Part shown: piece after piece, positions 46,901 to 58,900 of the stretch
Position numbering within the stretch: the first letter of the stretch is position 1
Layout of the letters: every line of letters starts with the position of its first letter
From: Sipunculus nudus
Lineage: Eukaryota; Annelida; Sipuncula; Golfingiida; Sipunculidae
Reading direction: 5' to 3'
Assembly: GCA_026874595.1 (NCBI GenBank)
Contig: CM049307.1
Location: forward strand, 40,986,362-41,050,361
Length of the DNA: 64,000 nucleotides
Notes under the pieces: generated by a model
Databases searched by the model: none
Seen by the model: the letters and a program-made list of their open reading frames with translations, nothing else
What the model was told of the DNA's origin: nothing
Translations under genes and position numbers: made by a program

Positions 46901-49900
46901 ACATGATAGGTAGTACATACAGGAGGTACCAAATATAAACCTACAGCACAGAGACATGACAGGTAGTACATACAGGAGGTACCAAATAACCTACAGCACA
47001 GAGACATTACAGTAAGTGCATACAGGAGCTACCAAATAACCTACAGCACAGAGGCATGATAGGTAGTACATACAGGAGGTACCAAATAACCTACAGCACA
47101 GAGACATGACAGGTAGTACATACAGGAGGTACCAAATAACCTACAGCACAGAGACATTACAGTTAGTGCACACAGGAGCTACCAAAAACCTACAGTACAG
47201 AGACATGATAGGTAGTACATACAGGAGGTACCAAATAACCTACAGCACAGAGACATGCCAGCTAGAACATACAGGAGGTACCAAATAACCTACAGCACAG
47301 AGACATGACAGGTAGTACATACATGAGGTACCAAATAACCTACATCACAGAGACATGTCTCTTTTTTTGCTAATCAACTTAATTTCATATAAATTTTCAA
47401 GTCCTAATTTTACAGTGTTTATCAATAAACAAATGGTATATGAACATTGCTAATGTCACAGCTAATCAGATCATCCTTTGTTAGTCATTTTAACATCCTT
47501 TCATATACTAATTTATCATGAAACATGCGCCCAGCCATGCATATGCAGTGCATCAATATTTTTATATAATGTTTCTCATGAAATTCCACCCGCAGTATCA
47601 TTGTTCAAAACTGTGATTGGATACTCCCAGCTTAAATCAAATATACAGTAAAGTGCACTGTGTTATTTATCACTAAAATCTAAGGTATTCTTTCCAAGGA
47701 TTTGTTAGAAATGTTCCTTATTTTAACCCCAATGCTGAAATAATGCCACTGAAGAGAACATAATTCATACAAACTTTATTTGCAATTCATAACATTTTCA
47801 AGGGAATGTTTAAGAAATCTGACATAACGAATATTTTCATAGGGCCACTGGGTGTTGCAATAAAAACACTAAAGAAAGCTAACTTTCCGTTGCATAATGT
47901 TCAACTGTACATACACTGTAAACCTCCTGTATATTTTTTTTTAAAGATTAAAACATGAGAAATGACATTTGCACTCACCTGACCCCTTCTACACTACAGT
48001 GATATGGATTTGTGACACAGTTTAGGGTGGGGTAGCGCATGGACTGTGGAAACATACACTTGTGTAGAGGCTGCTGAGGGAGGGTGTAGTTGGTCGGGTC
48101 ATGCTGTCCTGGCATCACATCAATCTCTACACAAGACTGAAACCCACACATCAAGTAGGTTAGTACAGAATTACAGGTATTTAAATGGTTAATGACATGC
48201 AAATGACTGTCAGGGCCATCTGGTGTCCAAGTTTGAAATCAAATTTTATACTTACAGGGCCATCTGGTGTCCAAACCTGATATTACTTTGAAACTTTCAA
48301 GTAAACAAGCTGTCATATGTCAGGGGTTTTGTCAAACACAGCTATGGTAGAGATACATGATTATTACTGCCATCTAGTGACTAAGCATGGAACAATTCTT
48401 TATTTTAAAGTTTGGTCATACCCCTGCTCATACTGTCACTTTTGCTCTATAATTCCACCATCCTCATCAGTAAACTTTTTATACAGATACAAAGAATTAA
48501 CAATGTGGACCTTTCTTTCATTCATGCCCCGTATAATAACTAAATAATAACTAATCCGAGGCACTCTCTAAGCCTTGGATGATGGCTTGCAGAAGTCTTT
48601 AGAGGTGGTGGAAACATGGTTTCAATGGACTAGATTGTCCAATGATAGCTGTTGCTCCAAATCTCGAAATAACTTGCTTGAAATATTTTATACCCATTGT
48701 GCTGTATATAAACTTAAAAATGTGACTCTACAGGTGTTGTTGCTCATTTAGCATTAAATATTATAACCCTGTTTAACGTAATGAGTGCCCCCACTGTGAA
48801 AAGATAAGATCAGATGTTCATAGCTAATGATCTCTAAATATACTTGGTTTCAGTAAAAACCTATACTAATCTTTAAAAGAAACACTTGCAATCTGTCTAA
48901 TTTTTGTGTGACAGAACGTTTAATAAATGTTTAATGTTAAATAAATGAACTTCCAATATAATTCTTTGCAATAAAAATTTAATTTGATTCTGGGCAGCTC
49001 TTCATTTTAAACAGATGTACAGACTACCAGGGTGGTAACCGTCATTTTTACAATTCCTCATAAATGTTTTATCTTAACTAACTCACTGTGTGTACCTATT
49101 TTGAATATACAAAGCTATCATGTATTTGGACTTACACTGAGCTGAACAAGGACATCGTCTAGTGATTTCACAGCCTCCACTGTCCCAGCAGATGTCTTCT
49201 TGGTTAAATATTTGGCCTACAATACAAAACAAAATGGTTTATGCTTGTTCTTGATAACATAAGCACCTTGATAGTGATACTGCGGAACAGCAAATTTTTC
49301 AGTGATGTTCATTTTTTAATTTTAACAGAACCTAAATTTTCTTTTACCAAATAGTTATGTTCATTTTTCACTTTAGAATTAAATTATTTCCATATACAAT
49401 CAGGGAGTTGAAATCCTTTATGGTGAATTTAACTTGATAATTCATGGGTTGGATTTAAACAAGAAATACATCATCTCAAATCACAATAAACTAAATTTTA
49501 GTTAAAACTGTTATATATAAAATGATAAAAGGCATACTTAATTTGAAAACGATATTAAACCATAATAATTTGTTAAAACTTTCAGTAATACATTAAGTTG
49601 CCAAAGTTTCTATGGTTACTTTGGTCAGTTGTTCTTTGTCCAGAGTGTTGTCACTGAGGGAGCCACCAGCCATGATGACCCGTACGACCTTGGAAGCCAT
49701 CTCCTGCTGTCCCTCGTCACCGAGCTGTCCCGTCAGAAGGTCGACCATCAGCTGGAGGCTCAAGGAATCCTCATCCTTAGCTCCTAGGCTGAGTCCTGAT
49801 ATAAGAGCTACGTACCTGAAACAAAGCCAGGTGTTTTTAATATATACATAACAAAACTGTCCCTGAATCAATACTTACAAGGGCCTAAAGGCAAAAATAT

Positions 49901-52900
49901 TTCCTTGCCAGGTGTTCAACTAGGAAAGTGTCCCTAATATCTCAAAACCTTGGCAAGAACCCCTTTTAGATTCAAAATACATGCAAAATTAAAAATGGAT
50001 TTTGAAAAAAAAGAAAAACATTATTAGCTTTTGACTGTTATGATTGATGGAGGAGTGATTGGTGATGCATTTTGTAAAATACACACATTTGAACAAGAGA
50101 GCCCAAGGTCAGGTCTAACTTTGACTCAAATATTGTGCATGGCACAAAACAAACAGTAAACCTGAATATACAAAATAGATGGCTGTCATGGTTGTGGCGA
50201 AGAAATGTGCCTGTAACATTTTATTCTAACAGCACTTGCTGTTTCTGGGAAATTTGGTACTAGACTTTACATGAAGTATGTAGACACCCGAATGGTAAAA
50301 TCTGTATTTGCATGAAGAAGTAATTTTGAAAACAAGTGACCCATGGGTCATGACGCTCAGCTGACTGGGAAGAGATTTGCAAAAGGAAATTTTATCATCT
50401 AAATGGTAGTATATAACCATTCAACTGAAGCATCAAAGAGATTAACCAACAGGCTGAGATTGTGTCTGTATTAATATATCTCAAAAATAGAGAAAAAATG
50501 CTAAAACTTTAAAAAAAATACAGGTGGCTCCACCAGTCTGCAGAAACTAATAAAAACACTATATGGTCAATATCCATGCAAAGAAGCATAGTGGTCTCTG
50601 GATTAGTTGTTCAGATACTTCAGCTTTTGTATCAAATTTTCCATTATTCTGAGGGATACTTTGGAGTCCTATAGCTTGAAGGATATGGGTAACAGAGACC
50701 TAATTTCAGGTTTCCATAGACATTTTTCATGGGCCTCCTTGCATGACAAGAATGACGATTCTAGGTCCAGTTGTTACAATTTGTACCCTGTTGACGGATA
50801 ACCACATCTTTAAAGGTCTCAAAAATAGAGAAATTAACTGGTAAAAATTTGAAAAAAATAGAGGTGGCACACCCAGTCTGCTAAAACTGATGGAACATGT
50901 CATGATCAATATGTATGCCAAAAATCATGAGCATCAGTGTTGTAGTTATTGAGATACTGGAGTTTTTGTATCAAATTTTTCATTATTCTGGGGAGTATTT
51001 TGGAGCCATACAGCTTAATGGATATGGGTAACAGAGACCTAATTTTAGGTTTCCATGGAGATTTTTCATGGGTCTACCTGTGTGTAAAGAATGAAGATTC
51101 TAGGTCCAGTTGTTATGATTTGTGCCATGTTAACAGATGTTCATATATTTAAAGGTCTTAAAAAAAGAGAAAAAAAAATTGAGAAAAAGCCCCAACAAAT
51201 ATATGTGGTGCCACCAGGCTGCAGAAACTGATGAAACACTCCATGATCAATATCCATACAAACAATTATGGTGATCTCTGCATTAGTTGTTCAGATACTT
51301 CAGCTTTTGTATCAAATTTTCCATTATTCTGAGCTGTACTTTGGAGTGCAATAGCTCAAAGGATATGGGTAACAGAGACCTAATTTCCGGTTTCCATGGA
51401 GACTTTTCAAGGGTCACCCTGTGTGTCAAGAATGAAGAATCTAGGTCCAGTGGTTACAATTTGAACCCTGTTGACAGATAACTACATCCTTAATGGTCTC
51501 AAATATAGAGAAAAAAATTGTAAAAATTTGAAAAATACAGGTGGCCCAACCAGTCTGCAGACACTGATGAAACATCTCATGATCAATACGTATGCCAAAA
51601 ATCATGACCATCAGTGATGTAGTTAATCAGATTTTGAAGCTTTTTTTATGAAATTTTTTACTATTCTGGGTGGTACTTTGGGGCCCCATAGCTCGAAGGA
51701 TATGGGTAACAGAGACCTAATTTCTGGTTTCCATGGAGACTTTTCATAGGTCTCTCAGAATGTCAAGAATGAAGAATCTAGGTCCAGTCTTTACGATTTG
51801 TGCCCTGTTAACAGATGTTCACATTTTTAAAGGTCTCAAAAATAGAGAAAACAATTCGTAAAAAATTGAAAAAATACAGGTGGCGCCACCAGTCTGCAGA
51901 AACTGATGAAACATCTCATGATCAATATGTACCAAAAATCATGACCATCAGTGATGTAGTTAATGAGATATTGAAGGTTTTGTATGAAATTTTTCACTAT
52001 TCTGGGGGTACTTTGGGGCCCCATAGCTCGAAGAATATGGGTGTCACCCCTAACTTAACGTGAAAACTTTACAACGGATATATCCTATAAAACAATAGGA
52101 TGGGTTAACGCTCGCCACTTGATTTCATTAATCAAGAAATTAGATCCCGGTCATTACAGGTGACATTTCCAGGTTCTTTTAAGGACGTGTATAAAAATAC
52201 CAGACAATCATACACCCAGATCAATAGAAACTATGAGACATCAGGTTAAATTCACAATATAATTCAAGACAATACTTACTAAGATGTAGATGTGTGTGTG
52301 CGTTGATGTGTCAATACGATAGTCCTTCACATTAAAACAAGGGACCTATGGGTCACGACTCTCAGCTGTTATATATGATAAAAAAATAAAAAAATATTTT
52401 TTAGAAATGAGGCACATGCTGGTTTTGTGTGGTAATAAATATAAGCTGTATTATAGGTTGTGGGTGTTTAGCTTATGTATGATTTTGATAGTATCTTTGG
52501 AGACAGGGAAGAGGATTGATTTCATTTATTTTATTAACAAATGGAGTGCTTTTGTCATACAGATTTTGACTTGGCCATATAACTTATAAGCAGAACATAT
52601 AATATAAGAGTTTAACTTTTTATTAAAAAAATTACAAATATTGTCCCAAATATAATTTTTATTAAAAATAATAAGAGAATCATATGAATTTTTAAAATGA
52701 CATATAACTGATATGATTATTAAAATAATATTAAAGAATATATTCATGAATGCATTCATGAATACATTTTGAAAGTATTTGCATGAGTATTCATATACTT
52801 TCATTTTTACCATTCTTTATGCAAGAAATTTTATAATGGAGTACATAATCATATTCGTATTTAAATACAATTACAAAGTATTTGCACCATGTCTGGTATT

Positions 52901-55900
52901 TATTCAGTTTTCACCAAACAATGATTTTGAGAATCCAGAATATACAAAATTCACACATTTAAATAATGATCATAAGTACCTGGTTTCATGGCTTTTATTT
53001 ATATAAAAAAAATAACTGTAAAAAATTCATTTTGGACTAATTTCACATCAATGTACACACTAGACACAGTAGGAATCTAGATTAATATTATCAACTGCAT
53101 CTTTGTCTATCATTAATTTCCTTCATATAATCCCTAATGATTAGTAATGAATAATATGATTTACTTCTTTATCATTAAAAATGAACTGAAAAATGCCATA
53201 GGTGACTGCATGGTGTTATTTGGAATATGTGATATTCTACCCATCGATACAAGATTCTTATATCATCAGTAACTGCAAGTTAATTTCCTGTTATTATAAA
53301 CTAACAAATTCCTTTTCTATTTTTCTTTAATTTGTTATTAAAAACCACAAAAATTTATTAATTCATTGTTTATTGTTATGTTGTTGGTTAAAACTACTAG
53401 ATGAGTTGGGTTGGACACCTGGATCAACTGTGGCTGGCCATAAGCTGCCTGGATTCTCGCCTCAAGCGTGCATAATTTGATGAAAGGTCAACAAGGTCAA
53501 CATACATGTGACTCAAGAGGGGCTGGAGAGAGCCAAAGTCTGACAGGGTCTCATAAAAACATTAATAAAAGCTACAATATTTGGCCAATTTCTTTCAGCT
53601 TTCTAAACTAAAAAGCTGAAATCCTTATGTGTGCATGATATGAAAATTATATCAACAGTGCTCTCAGGAAACAAACGTGCCATGGTCACAGTTGGGCAAA
53701 ATTTAAGGTACTAATTTTATATTTATACTAATAACTTATAAAATTTGAAAAATTCAGAACTAATTTTGGGTATTCAATTGAATCTTGATTAAATAATGTT
53801 ACATCCCTGACAATAAAATCTCTAGCTTCAGCAATGCCCTTGTTAAGGGAGTAAATATATTTCTTGATTTTTTACAAAGTGCATTATGTTTGGGCCCATA
53901 ACTTAAAAAAAATACACAATACTGGCATCATTTCTGGCATGTGCATAGCGAATGTATAGAAAAATATGTATATTATATATGATCAAAGTCAGATCAGTGG
54001 TTTTGATATTAGGCAGTCTTAAAGTGTAACAATGGGTTTTTAATGGAAAAATGAAGTTTTTCATTGATATCTCGAAGGAATTAAGTCCTAGTGACCAAAT
54101 TCTTGGCATGGTAGGGGATTTTGGAGAAATCTAACTGTATGCCAAATTTAAGGAACTTAGAGCTGAAGCTCGGGAGCTGAGCTCTAGCAAACTGCATAAC
54201 ACTAGCAATATGTGACATGGTGCTTGAAAACTTGAATAAAATCTACAGTTTTTGATCAACTGGTTTCAAATTTTTGGTGTTAACAGTTGAAATGCTAACA
54301 AAAACATACTGTGAAAATTAAATCCACAGCAGTTACAGCAAAAAAACGTGCCATGGTCAAAGTTGGGCAAAATTTAAGGTACCAATTTTTTATTTTTGCT
54401 AATATTTTAAAAAATTTAAAAGATTTAGATCTAATTTTGGGTATACAATTTAATTTTGATTAATAAAAGTAATATTACTGGAAAAAAGTGCTTAGCTTTA
54501 ACAAGTTTTGTGTTAAGTGATAAAATTTCTTTCCTTATTATTTACAAAATGCATTATGTTTGGGCCCATAACTTTTTTAAATTATATAATACAGACCTAA
54601 TTTCTGGCATGTACATAGGAATTATATAGAGGATTATTTATAGGAAATATGAGGAAAAACAGATGAGTGGTTTTGATATTAGGCAGTCCTGAAGTGTGAA
54701 AATAGGTTTTTAATAAAAAATTGAGGTTTTTCCTTAATTTCTCAAAGGAATGAAGTTGCAAAGACCCAGTTTTCGGCTTGGTAGGAGATCTTGGGGACAT
54801 CTAACATTATGCTGAATTTTGGATTCCTAGGTCTTACGGTTTCAAAACGTGCCACATCTACGGACGGACGGACGGACGGACGGACGGACAGACGGACGGA
54901 CGACGGACAATGGACCACGACTATAGCTCAGATGACTTATAGTCAGCTGAGCTAAAAATACAGGATATTTACTGAGTCCGTGGTTTGTATAAAAACCAAT
55001 AAAGTCCAGTTCCTTCAGAGATCTCTGGTTACTGTTTTGTGTAGAATCTAGCGTATGGTTAGCAGCATATAGTCATTCTGAGTTTAGCGATCTTCAACTG
55101 ATCTTGCTTGTCAGCGACCCGGGTAGGTTTACGATCACATGAATGCAATAGTGCTCTTTGTTTACGTAGAGCTTAGAGTCCTTGACCTTGCTCTTGTAGC
55201 AACGGTTTCACGGCTTACGGCGGTTATGTTTCTAGGTCAAGCTGAACTAGGCCAGCAGGTGACGAGCGCGCTCTCTCACTTTATCGCCAATACGAAGCTC
55301 CGTCGGCAGCACGGCTAAGTTCTCATGAGCTGGGTCCTTGCCTCACGTAGAAGCTTGCTTCTATGCCGTTCCTGGCGTTTCAATGTTCTTATTCCCGTGC
55401 GTGCGTGCTGCCACCTCAAGCTTCAAGACCCAACTGAAGGCAGCTTCCAGCGTCTCTCCCTGAACTCTGACGTCACAATCGTCGTCACAATACGGCGATC
55501 CGGTTCTCTGATTGGCTTATTTCTCAAGTGTCCCATATAAGGATATATGTGACCTAGTTTGACTGTTAGCGTCACCATGGCGACCAACATACCACATAAT
55601 AATAATAATACACACGATGCGTGACACAGATAAATCAGCTGATAGCCGATGGGATTTCATACAAGAATACACAATATATATATACAATCAAGACCTGTCA
55701 ACGCTTTAGGATGACGCTTCACGTCAATATCAATAGAGAACAGACTTCGTTAAACTATGATACAAAACACCGTACATATTGTCACCTATTGTCTGGTGAC
55801 ATCACCCCCTCCTTTTAAAGAAAATACACGGTATTTTCTCGATACATCGTATCGTTCTATCTCACAGGGTCCAGCTAAACATATTTACATATAGCAATAC

Positions 55901-58900
55901 ATAAAAGTCATGTAACAAGTTGTCATTAGTACATGCCCACGGTCTATGACACAGGGCAAAATCCTGTACATGTTTAGACTTACCTGGCTAGACATTAAGC
56001 TCATTACATCCTAACACTCAGGCAGTCTGCTAAGAAAATCAGGTCCATGGTTTAGTTTACCTGACACTGCTTCAATATCAAATCTAAACTCTTGTAGAAC
56101 CAGTGCCCATCTCATTACTCTCTTATTAGCACATTTTGATTTGCTAATACACTTTAATGGTTTGTGGTCGGTCTGAATGGTGAACGGTCTACAAGCCAGG
56201 TACATCTCAAATTTCTGTACAGACCATACAATTGCTAATGACTCTTTCTCGATGGTGGAGTAATTTCTCTCCCTGGGCAATAGTTTACGACTGGCATAAG
56301 CTACTGGGTGCATGATCCCCTCGTGTCTTTGCATCAGGATACAGCCAATACCCACATCAGATGCATCACATTTCAAATAAAATCGTTTACTGAAATCAGG
56401 TAGCTTCAGTATGGGAGGGTCTGACAGTTTAGCCTTTAGAGAACAGTACGCGTTCTCGTGTACGGGTTTCCAGTCTAGTTTGTTAGGTTGACCTTTACGC
56501 GTTAGATCAGTCAAGGGCACCGCTATTTCCGCATAGTTTGGCACGAATTTTCAATAGTACCCTGTAAGACCTAGGAATGCTCGCAAAGCCTTCTTTGTCT
56601 TAGGTCTATCAGTGCTCTGTTTCCCCGTCTACACCGTCAGGATCATGTATAGAATCAGGTGCGCCCTTGGCTACCGCTGCCAGAATATGCTGGGGCTCGT
56701 TTCTAGCATGGTACCGTTTCAGCATATTCACGTGGAAGGTTTTAACCTTATCGCCAATCTTAATCCGATAGTCTAAGTCCCCAACCCTGTTTACAATAGT
56801 ATAGGGGCCTTTCCACTGTACCATTAATTTGTTCCGCTCCGTCGGGAGTAACAACAAAACTTCGTCTCCGGCCTCAAACCTGCGCGTGCATTTACCTCTA
56901 TCATATACCAGTTTGGGTCTGTTCGCTGATTTGTTCAACGCCTCTCTAGCTAACGCGCATGTGTCGCTTAGTTTGTCTTGTAGGTCCAGGACGTATTGGT
57001 ACGTGGTTTTAGTCTCGACGCTAGTATCTCGCTTGGTCCACAGATCCCTTAGAATCCGCATCGGTCCTCTAACGATCCTACCATAGAGCAACTCAAAGGG
57101 TGAGAACCCTGTGCTCTCATGTGGCGCTTCTCGGTACACAAAAAGCACGGCGCTGAGGTACCGATCCCAATCTCGCGGTCTTTCCTCGCACATCCGTTTC
57201 AACATTAACTTTAACGTTCCATTGAATCTCTCCACCATTCCGTTGCACATAGGATGGTAAGGAGTAGTGGTGAGCTGTCTTACAGACAAAACACGGCTAA
57301 CTTCTCGCATGAGGTCTGACGTAAATTGTGTTCCCATGTCAGTAAGCACCTCTGACGGCACTCCTAACCGCGCATAAATATCAACTAGCGCATCAGCCAC
57401 AGAGACTGTATCTATGTTCTTTAAAGCAACAGCCTCCAGATATCTAGTGGCATAATCCATAACGGTCAGAATATACCTGTGACCTCTCTCGGACGCTGGA
57501 TGGATCGGCCCAACCAGATCCATCGAAATTCTACGCCAGGGCTCATCAATTAATGGCATCTGGCCTAACGTAGCTCCAGGCACCTTGCCTTTCGGTATGG
57601 TTTTCTGGCAAATGGGACAGGACTTGCAAAACTCAGCAATGTCATTATACATCCCTTTCCAGAAAAACTGAGTTCTCACGCGGTCGTGCGTTTTGTCTAT
57701 GCCCTGATGGCCCGCCATAACCGCTTCGTGGCCCATCCTCATTACGTCGTACCGTAACGTCTGAGGTACCACCACTCGAGATCCATCTTGATCTCCCCGT
57801 TTATCACTCACAACCCGAACTAAATATCCGTCCTCAATTCTAAATGGACTATCATTTCTAGCCTCTCTAGCTAGCCTCCAATACGGCGCTAAAGACCCAT
57901 CCTCCTCCTGCGCCTTCAAAAATTTGGCCGGACTCACATCGGCAACTGGGCTTGCAACATTCAAGCTACGCGTCGGTATCTGTTTCTCTCGTGCAGCGCT
58001 CCGTGTCTCCACCGCGGACGACACCTCCTTTTGTGACTCTACACCGTCACACACTATGCCTGAGGACCGCTGTCTCCGTTTCCGCCTCGACTACTGCCAT
58101 TGACATAGTCTCCGGTTTCTGTTTTGGGTTATACGGGGGGCTAAAATTAGTCCTATACCTCTGCTGATCGCCAGCAGCACTCCCTACTTGAGGGGAAGAC
58201 CTAGGCCTCGACCGGGCACTAGTCTTACATTCCTGCGCCTTATGTCCCAGTTCATTACATAAATAACATCTGATGCCTCCTGATGGCTTAAATGTCTGAC
58301 CGTCCGGACTGCGCTCAACCTCTCGCTTCTCTCTAGGCTGAGATACCGGTTGCGCTGGACGCGGCACATTATTGCCATAACGAGGACCTGCTGTAAGGCT
58401 GTGTACACCGTGAGCCTCCGTATAACTCTCGGCTAAGTCTACCATACTATCAAAGTCACGACACCGTCTCTCTTTCAAAAACATAGAGAGATCCCTACTA
58501 CAGCAGTTTACGAACTGCTCACACATCAACAGGTTAACTACCCCGTCGTAGTCACCTCCGACCCCTGCCATCCCTATCCAATGGTCTAGGTATCCACTCA
58601 GTCTCACCGCAAACTGACTCGGCGTTTCGCCTTGCTCAGGCCTACAAGTCCGAAACTTGTGTCGATAACCCTCTTCGGTCATTTGGTATCGCTTTAACAA
58701 GGCTATCTTTAACTTATCGTAATCCATGGCCTCACTAACCGATAACTGTGTGTAAGTCCCTAGCGCCTTACCCCGCAGTAACGGACTCAGGTGTAACGCC
58801 CAATTCTCCCTATCATAGCCTTGACATACAGCTAATCGTTCAAATCACGCAAGAAACGCATCTAGCTGATCGTGAGCCTCATCAAAAGGTGGAAGCTGGA

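Larger units (their letters stand above)
52043..55803 (-). repeat. 3' LTR, interrupted by a 2.6-kb insertion
   Basis: LTR segments are 52043-52337 and 54954-55803. After allowing for the insertion and two extra A bases, the length equals that of the other LTR. Confidence 0.9.

Noticed and set aside
46504-47288. Short repetitive open frames in the 50-bp array
   Set aside because: A 50-bp period gives chance three-unit open frames; no evidence of translation.
45378-47364. CRISPR-like array of direct repeats
   Set aside because: Units are adjacent copies of one 50-bp sequence with no unique spacers, in a eukaryotic intron; it is a minisatellite.
55325-55540. 71-codon frame, identical at 60571-60786
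   Set aside because: It lies within both LTRs and is antisense to the element's genes; identity reflects LTR duplication.
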